DNA from: Byssothecium circinans
Taxonomy: Eukaryota > Ascomycota > Dothideomycetes > Pleosporales > Massarinaceae
Length of the DNA: 64,000 nt
Reading direction: 5' to 3'
Assembly (NCBI GenBank): GCA_010015675.1
Contig: ML976979.1
Coordinates: 26,739-90,738, forward strand
Of the stretch, positions 57,529-64,000 are shown in pieces. Under the pieces are notes generated by a model. That model was not told where the DNA came from. It was given only the letters and a program-made list of their open reading frames with translations, and made no database searches. Position numbers and translations under genes: made by a program. Each line of letters opens with the position of its first letter. The stretch's first letter is position 1.

Positions 57529-59438
57529 TTAAGTCGGAGAAACCTCTCCTCGCTGGTAATACCAAGGCTCCCTATCCCCATACTTCTCTCCAGGATACAC
57601 AAATGGCACGTCTACAGTGCCCTCAAAAACACTCATAGGCGGAACCTCACTCTTTGGCATAGCCTTCAGCTTCTCCTCGGGGACAGGCACTACAACACCA
57701 CACTCCCAATTCCTGAGCAACGAAATGGCCTCCTTCCCACTCTTTAACGTCTTCTGCACCCCCCACGCTGCTTCGGAAAGGTTCGCCGATCCAACGTACA
57801 CCCATGCGACAGGCGTCCCGTCCTTCTTGTAGCCCCGCGCGAATAGCAGTTTGTTATGCGAGAGCATACCCGGGCGCGTAGACTTGTAGTCGCGGAAGCA
57901 TTGGCGAGGAAACGTAGGCGCGTCGTACCAGCCGCGATTCAGGGTAATGATGCCGCCACAATCGGGGCCACCTGTACTGTTCACGACCGTCTCCTCAGTA
58001 GGAAAGTAGATGCGAAAGTGATCGACGACATTAGTCTGTGGTTGGGTCAATGGCGTGAGCCCGCGCGCTGCTTGATATATCTGTTCTAGCAGGGGTACTT
58101 TCAGAGCTCCCAGCGAGGACGTTACGTAGTCGATTTCGAGCTTGTCGATTTGATCGAGCTTGAGGTTGCGTATGGTTTTCGCAAGACACGGGAGACCGGT
58201 ACGAGTACGTTCAGGTCCTGACTTCACTCCAGCGCTATTGGAAAATTAGCGATGGCTTGTTTTTCAGCCAAGGTCGGTGAAGCGCTGCCAAGGTATTCCT
58301 CAGGACTAGGCACTTACATCGAGTGAACGAAACCAATGTTCTTGGTCTCTGAGAAATCGAACTTTAACACCCCTTCAACGACGTTTGAAGGAACGTCCTG
58401 GGCCTTGAGATACTGTACCAAGCTCTTTCCAAATTCCGTCTCGAGCTCTGCAGCAGGACCTTTCGGTCGTCGTGGTAGATCGATCAAGAAGACCGTGTTC
58501 TCCATCACTCCAGGCTGCAACGACGAGCCGTCGGCGTCTTTGTTGGTCTCGCCCCAGTCAAATTTGATCATATTTGCCGTCGACACGACTACTCTCAAAT
58601 GCCCTTCCTTGTGAAATAGTAGCATCAGCTTCCCATGCATGTTCTGCGTCTGGCCAGGCAAAGGTGGGAAATGCATCTTAAAATTCGGGATATTCGCGTC
58701 TTTTGCTTCTTGACGGAGCTTGTCGCGAACATCTTCTCCTCGCGACTTTCCACACATGATCCAGATCTGCTTAACCGTGTAAGGGTCGAGATGATCCCCC
58801 ATGAGCCATGGATTGTCCCATTGAAATGCGCTGAGAATGGCGATGTTGAGTGAGGATGCTTGAAGGACTTCGTCAATGGTGATATCGTTGGAGCGCGGGT
58901 GCTTGTTTGCCCAAGTGCGTTTTACAACGCCATTTGGGTACTCTAATCCCGTAGAAGCACTAGCGATGCGGTGGTATGTTGACATATGTTTCTTGCTCTC
59001 GTGCTTTGGATCGCTCTGCACGACTTGCTTCGATGGCCTTTCCGGAGAAACGCTCCGCTTCCTTTTCCCCAATCTCTCGAGACGCTCCTGCTCCATAGCT
59101 TTGCGATCTAATCCTAGTATTCCAGACGGCTTCGAGGTTTCTGTGCTAGAGGAGCTCCCTGATTGTGTTTGAGCAGATGCGCCGTCTACTGTGGTCGTGG
59201 ATTTGGCATACTGCGAAGATAGTGACGGTGTAGAGCCGGCTTGTGAGGCCATGACTGGACCTGATGGACGTGTAGTTTTTCCCTGAGGTTCACCGAGTGA
59301 AAGAGCGAGGGCGCGGCGCATGTCCTCATCCACCTCATCGTCGGATGTGAGGTCCACAACGGCATCATTGCTTGCTGCATCAGCGAGGGACATTGCGATA
59401 GCGCGTTTGATCTCTTCGTCATCATCCGAAGAAGCCAT
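57529..59438 (-). CDS. tdp1: tyrosyl-DNA phosphodiesterase 1 with N-terminal UIM-SIM-UIM
   Basis: Exons 59438-58318 and 58234-57529, with an 83-nt phase-2 intron, give 608 aa. Tdp1 hydrolyses 3'-phosphotyrosyl bonds left by trapped topoisomerase I and cleans other 3' blocks. It belongs to the phospholipase D superfamily. The two HKD-type motifs are present: NMHGKLMLLFHKEG and LSHNKLLFARG, the latter followed by GSANLSEAAWG. Residues 8-21 (EEIKRAIAMSLADA) and 37-51 (DEDMRRALALSLGEP) fit the ubiquitin-interacting motif. Between them VVDLTSDDE (27-35) fits a SUMO-interacting motif with its acidic flank. A Ser/Thr-rich linker with a basic KRKR nuclear signal leads into the catalytic domain. It lies downstream of URM1 on the same strand. 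Confidence 0.95.
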
Positions 59439-60249
59439 GGCGTGACCTGCATGGGTCAGATTTAGATGGGAAATGTCAAGAGGTGTTGTTGGTGAAGAGA
59501 TCCGGATGGCGCTGAGTGACGAAACACGTTTTGCGCTCGAGGCGCGCTGTCACGTCGGCACGTGAAGACGCCGGGATCATGGCCAGGCTTAGTCATCAGA
59601 AATGTCAATCTCAACGTCGTTGAAGACCGGAATCAAGACTCACCACCAACGTCACACGCTCCACGGCCCTCGCCCCCCCGTTGTCAGTATCTGTCTCTGT
59701 CTATATATGAGCTGAAAGAGCTTTCCATATATGCTCCGACGCCATCCGCCCGCATTTCCCGCGCTTTCCACGACAGTTTCGCTTCTCTGCCGCCATCGGT
59801 GGTATGAGTCCAACGACACACAGTATAGGCGTTGATTGGCAAAATGATAGGGGGCTGTTCTTGCAGTTTTAAGGCAAGGGCGGGACACACGCAGTCAGAC
59901 TCCATAGGGGGCGCTGGCATTAAGCGGAAAACCGCGGAAGATAAGGAGAAGATTGTCTGGGTACTTGTTGGAGTACTTCCGCGATATCCCCAAAGAAAGA
60001 AACTAAAAAGGCACATGAAAAGTGCTCCGCCTCGGGCATGCATTCCGACTGGGCTTTTCCCTAATGATTAATCTATCATGACCGAACATTCTTCGAATGC
60101 TAGAGGTGGAAGCATGGTGGCATGTCAGGTGCTCAGCACTGAACGACGACCTGATCAAGTACTCGCGAAGCCGAAGATTCATAGTCGCTATGGTGTTGGC
60201 TTGGTTGTTTTATATGAACAACTCAATTTGCTACAGACTAAGGATTTTC
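59439..60249. other. intergenic TDP1 promoter / URM1 3' flank
   Basis: 811 bp between two minus-strand genes. It contains the TDP1 promoter. Frames on either strand have no recognisable motif. No RNA gene or repeat was noticed. Confidence 0.5.
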
Positions 60250-60674
60250 TCAACCCCCGTGCAGTGTTGACACAAACAGGATGCTGTCTCCATCTTTCAG
60301 CTCGTATTGGTCTTCTCCCTCCAACTCCCAATCGGCATCGTTGATGAGGACGAGAATGCCCGGACGTCTGAAGTCAATCAATAAAATCTCTCATAATTTC
60401 ATGGGCGGCACTTACACGGTGCCGTCAAGGATAAATAACTCTTTCCTCGGGTCTTTCATCACTTTGTCGCACATGTGTTTGACTAGGAATGCCACGTTTG
60501 ATGCTGCCCCGGTATCGTCCTTTGTGGGAATCTTCAAAGACAGCTTCCGCTCATTGTCGAAGAGCATTTCCAGCCCTCCGCTGTGGTGTGTTAGTGTCAT
60601 CAAAGTAGAGGGGTTTTGATCTCGCACCTGAACTCAACTGTTATCGACACCTCATCTTTGTTCGCGTCGGACAT
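60250..60674 (-). CDS. urm1: ubiquitin-related modifier Urm1
   Basis: Exons 60674-60628, 60580-60416 and 60367-60250, with introns of 47 and 48 nt, give 109 aa, close to the family size. Urm1 is the sulfur carrier that, charged by Uba4, donates sulfur for 2-thiolation of wobble uridine in tRNA Lys, Glu and Gln. It also conjugates to proteins under oxidative stress. The start [29 protein letters not shown] and the C-terminal DADWELEGE and [11 protein letters not shown] are diagnostic. The last two residues are the Gly-Gly that is thiocarboxylated. The phase-2 joins both restore conserved residues. The gene is head-to-head with ELP2. Confidence 0.97.
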
Positions 60675-61033
60675 TGGAGCAACGTAGTAAATATTTTCGT
60701 GGTGGACGACGGTAACAGTCTTTCGGTCCTCAAGCTGCGGGACGGCGCTAGATCGAGTTAGGTATGCTAAACGAGCCTAGTGCGACACCCCCGGTCTTCG
60801 GTTTAGGTTTTTGCCTAGTCCATAATATTCGAGCTCCTTCACAACATCGAACGTCGATGTAGTGAAGTCACATATTTTGCTACTGCTTACCTGGCTACGC
60901 TAGCAGCAGAGCCTTCTTTTCGTGTATGCGGACATCCATATAAGTTTCCCGTTTCCTCCATCTCAATCAAAGATTGCCGGCGTCGATAACTACTTGCTAC
61001 ACTCGTAGCGTGACCCCAACACTCCTCCACCAG
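60675..61033. promoter_or_regulatory. shared divergent promoter URM1 / ELP2
   Basis: 359 bp between the start codons of URM1 (leftward) and ELP2 (rightward, counted from 61034). No TATA box is evident, which suits housekeeping genes. CT-rich sequence lies just before the ELP2 start. Confidence 0.7.
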
Positions 61034-63486
61034 ATGAATGTGACACTAGAGTTTGCTTCTATCGGCGGAAACAGGCATCCTGCTTCCGCCGATTGGGACG
61101 TGTACGGTTCGAAGCTCTTGGCGTCCGGTGCCGGCAACTCTATCGCCCTGTGGGATCCTTCGGTAGGTACCACACACCCTCCAAGTAATGCGTTCTGACT
61201 AATACCGTGTAGGACTCTAACTTGCATGGCGTCACATCTATCCTTAATAGCCACACCGATGTTGTGAACGCGGTCAATTTCTTCCCAACAGGTACATCCG
61301 AAGTCAGCGTCCTTATAAGCGGTGCTGCCGACCATTCTCTACGAATATGGCGCCACGCCCGCGGTGCCGAATCTCAATTTGAGTCTATCAAGACTCTTAC
61401 AGAACACAAGGGATCTATCACGAGGATAGCAACTTTGGCACACTCAAATCTATTTGCAACCGGAGCCTCTGATGGCACAGTCAAAATCTGGAACATGGTT
61501 CACGATTCTGGGTTTGCCTCCATCGACGTCGAACCTGTCCAAACCATTCCTTTGACGCCACGATACTTCCCTCTCGCGATAGCGTTGGCAACCCTAGATG
61601 AATCATCCACGGTTCTAGCAGTTGCCGGTACAAGCAACAGCATCCACATCTTCGTTTCAAAAGACGACCAATTTCAACTTGCAGCCACTCTTACCGGACA
61701 CGAGGGGTGGATACGAGCGCTAGATTTCACGCGGGAAACACCCGACGAGAACAGCGATCTACTGTTAGCATCCGCAAGCCAAGACAAGTACATTCGACTA
61801 TGGCGTCTACATCGAGGTGAAGAACTTCCAGCAGTAAGCAGTGCGCTCAATGATCCCACTCTCGGTCTCTTGGGAAGGTCATTATCGAACAAAGCGCATC
61901 GATTTGCTTCCGCAACGTCGACGTACTCCGTCACTTTCGAAGCTTTGCTTCTTGGCCACGAAGATCGGATATACACATCCTCCTGGCGGCGCAGAGAAGG
62001 TAAACTCCAGCTTTTATCGACGTCCGAGGATAGCTCAATCGCCATCTGGGAAGCTGATCCTGCGTCTGGTGTCTGGGTCTGCATTACACGATTAGGCGAG
62101 ATTAGTGCGCAAAAGGGCTCGACCAGCGCCACAGGGAGTGCTGGAGGTTTTTGGATAGGGCTATGGTCGCCTGACGGTAACTCTGTTGTGTCACTTGGCC
62201 GGACTGGGAGTTGGCGAAAATGGACGTATGAGGCATCAAAAGACATGTGGGCTCAGCAGGTGGCAATAACTGGTCACGTGAAGGAGGTCAAAGGGGTTTG
62301 CTGGTCAAGAGATGGCACATATATTCTATCGACGGGCTCCGACCAAACGACAAGGCTCTATTCTGAGTGGAAGCGAGACTCGGGCTCATCGTGGCATGAG
62401 TTTTCACGACCTCAAATACATGGATACGATCTCAACTGCATCGACTGTGTCACTAATACACAGTTCATCACTGGTGCCGATGAGAAACTCCTGCGCGTAT
62501 TTGATGAACCGAAAGGCGTTTCAGATATGCTGAAGAAAATGTGTAAGATCGAGGCCACGACTGCTGAACTTCCAGATGCAGCCAACATCCCTGTGCTCGG
62601 TCTGTCGAATAAAGCCATCCAGGCAGTAGGTGATGAAGAGGTGGTAGAGGATGGGAATGAAGACGAGCGTGAGGCTGTTGACCCTGCGTCAGTGGTTAGG
62701 AAGTCAACTTTGGACTTTGACCATCCACCCTTCGAAGACCACCTAGCGCGTCACTTGCTCTGGCCGGAAACCGAAAAGCTCTACGGGCACGGATATGAAA
62801 TCTCAGCAGTAGCTGTCAGCAACGATGGCGGCTTAGTAGCAACGGCATGTCGAGCGAGTTCTATAGACCACGCGGTCATCCGCTTGTACGATACAAAGGA
62901 GTGGCCGGAGATCAAGCCGCCACTTAAAGCTCATTCGCTCACGGTCACGGCGCTTCAATTCTCTCACGACGACAAATATCTGCTCAGCACTGGTCGAGAT
63001 CGCCAGTGGGTTATTTGGGAACGCAGTGCAGAGTCAACGTACGCATTGAAGCATTCCAACCCCAAAGGCCACACCCGCATGATCCTCGGCGCCGCATGGA
63101 CCCCTTTACAACAGTCGGTCTTTCTGACCGCCGGTAGAGACAAAAGTGTGAAGATATGGGAGATCACCAACGACGGGGTCCAACTCAAGGGCACGGTTCC
63201 TGCCACAGCAGCCGTCACAGCCGTTTCCTGCAATCGCCATCTCTCACAGGGTCGACTTCAGTTCGCTTTCGGTATGGAAAACGGACAAATCAACATTTGC
63301 ATGGCTTCTACCGAGGCGCTTGACAAGGTGACAGTCACCACTGTCAATGCCGAGCTCTCGCCAGCGAAAGGTATTAATCAAATTTCATGGCGACCCGTGC
63401 GGGGTGACTTGAAACAGCAAATTGCAGTCGCGAGTGATGACTCCTCGGTTCGAATTTACAACGTTGTGGAGCAGAAGGAGGAGTGA
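61034..63486 (+). CDS. elp2: Elongator complex protein 2 (WD40)
   Basis: Exons 61034-61162 and 61213-63486, with a 50-nt phase-0 intron, give 800 aa. Elp2 is the double WD40-propeller scaffold of Elongator, which adds the 5-methoxycarbonylmethyl side chain to wobble uridines. The start MNVTLEFASIGGNRHPASADW is the conserved Elp2 opening. Recognisable blades include SGAADHSLRIWR, TEHKGSITRIATL, TGASDGTVKIWN, TGHEGWIRALDF, LLGHEDRIYTSSW, TGHVKEVKGVCW, LYGHGYEISAVAVS and KGHTRMILGAAW. An upstream in-frame ATG at 60974 exists, but only the 61034 start matches the family. An acidic insertion (EEVVEDGNEDERE) lies between the propellers. Confidence 0.96.
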
Positions 63487-63718
63487 TATGGCAAGTATCA
63501 AGGGGGCATTGTATAGATCACTTGAGCGCCAGTGAACAGCTTCTCAGTCTTCAGCCTTCAGTCTTGCCACATGCACAATGTATGTTCAACCGAGACTTGT
63601 GTGTGCACATAGCGACCCCTCCAAGTCCCTTTTCTATTGTAGCTCCTTCCTACATTTCTGTAGTGAACATCCCCATACGGAGTTCTGCACAACGTGGAAT
63701 ATAACGCCGTATATCAAA

Positions 63719-64000
63719 ATGATAGAAAAGCTACTTTTTTCCGCACGCCATTCAAACGCGAACTCGATCCATGCGCTCACTAACAAAACCTATCTGCCCA
63801 TCAAGCTCGCAGGCACAGGTACAGCAGCCGATGTATGGTACTGTGCCAAAACCACAGACATCGCACAGAAGCACCCATTGCCTTCTATCCCAGCTAACCT
63901 CCCAACAGACTTCACAGCCTTCCCTACCATCTACGCAGTCAAAATCCCCCGCAGAGGAAAACACTATACCCTCTCAACCGAAATCAGCACTCTAACCCGC
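63719..64000 (+). CDS. protein-kinase-like gene, 5' part only (cut by window edge)
   Basis: From an ATG at 63719 the frame is open through all 94 codons to the window end. PIKLAGTGTAADVWYCA resembles a nucleotide-binding glycine loop followed by the usual Val, and FPTIYAVKIPR resembles the VAIK strand with its Lys, about 40 residues later. This suggests the N-lobe of a protein-kinase-fold enzyme with an insertion between loop and Lys. The catalytic loop would be beyond the window, so activity cannot be judged. The start lies about 230 bp after the ELP2 stop codon, on the same strand. Confidence 0.5.
   Translation, partial: MIEKLLFSARHSNANSIHALTNKTYLPIKLAGTGTAADVWYCAKTTDIAQKHPLPSIPANLPTDFTAFPTIYAVKIPRRGKHYTLSTEISTLTR

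Noticed and set aside
60974..61033. Upstream in-frame ATG for ELP2
   Set aside because: It adds 20 residues not seen at Elp2 N-termini; the family opening begins exactly at 61034.
1..64000. CRISPR arrays, bacterial operons, rRNA genes
   Set aside because: None seen; the gene content, introns and spacing are fungal nuclear throughout.

Overview
The window is nuclear DNA of a filamentous ascomycete (Pezizomycotina; a dothideomycete-like origin is my guess, not proven). The evidence is a dense set of fungal genes with short GT-AG introns (mostly about 45-110 nt), a fungal lysine-pathway homocitrate synthase, Atg22, the Golgi Dsc1/Tul1 E3 ligase, an Elongator subunit and a large STAND (NACHT-ankyrin) protein. 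Reading frames were joined by hand from splice signals. Where the joined frame restores a known protein family, the exon limits should be reliable.

Layout. 1-60: 5' end of a pogo-type transposase running off the left edge. 0.5-11 kb: ATG22 (+), zinc alcohol dehydrogenase (-), U-box cyclophilin (-), an unknown 394-aa gene (-) and an unknown 558-aa gene (+). 11.9-17.4 kb: a broken or frameshifted unknown gene (-), a long low-complexity gene (+), then a repeat field with poly-C, microsatellites and an assembly gap. 17.4-31.7 kb: AMPK gamma/SNF4 (-), PP2C phosphatase (-), the divergent pair VPS2 (-) / mitofusin FZO1 (+), phospholipase D (-) and cyanase (+). 32-44 kb: C2H2 zinc-finger protein (+), homocitrate synthase (+), rhomboid protease (-) and DscA (-). 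44-57 kb: an unknown membrane protein (+), a possible 45-aa secreted peptide (+), a 7-kb NACHT-ankyrin receptor with one in-frame stop (-), and an F-box protein (-). 57-64 kb: tyrosyl-DNA phosphodiesterase TDP1 (-), the divergent pair URM1 (-) / ELP2 (+), and a kinase-like gene cut by the right edge.

Functional links. URM1 and ELP2 share a 359-bp promoter, and both act on wobble-uridine modification of the same tRNAs. The rhomboid and DscA neighbour each other, and rhomboid plus Dsc activities are known to cooperate in fungal SREBP processing. TDP1 carries an N-terminal ubiquitin/SUMO-reader array (UIM-SIM-UIM). Cyanase carries an apparent mitochondrial presequence with a TATA box placed so that transcription may skip it. 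The NACHT-ankyrin gene is the main candidate for a fungal self/non-self or immunity receptor, here possibly an inactivated allele.
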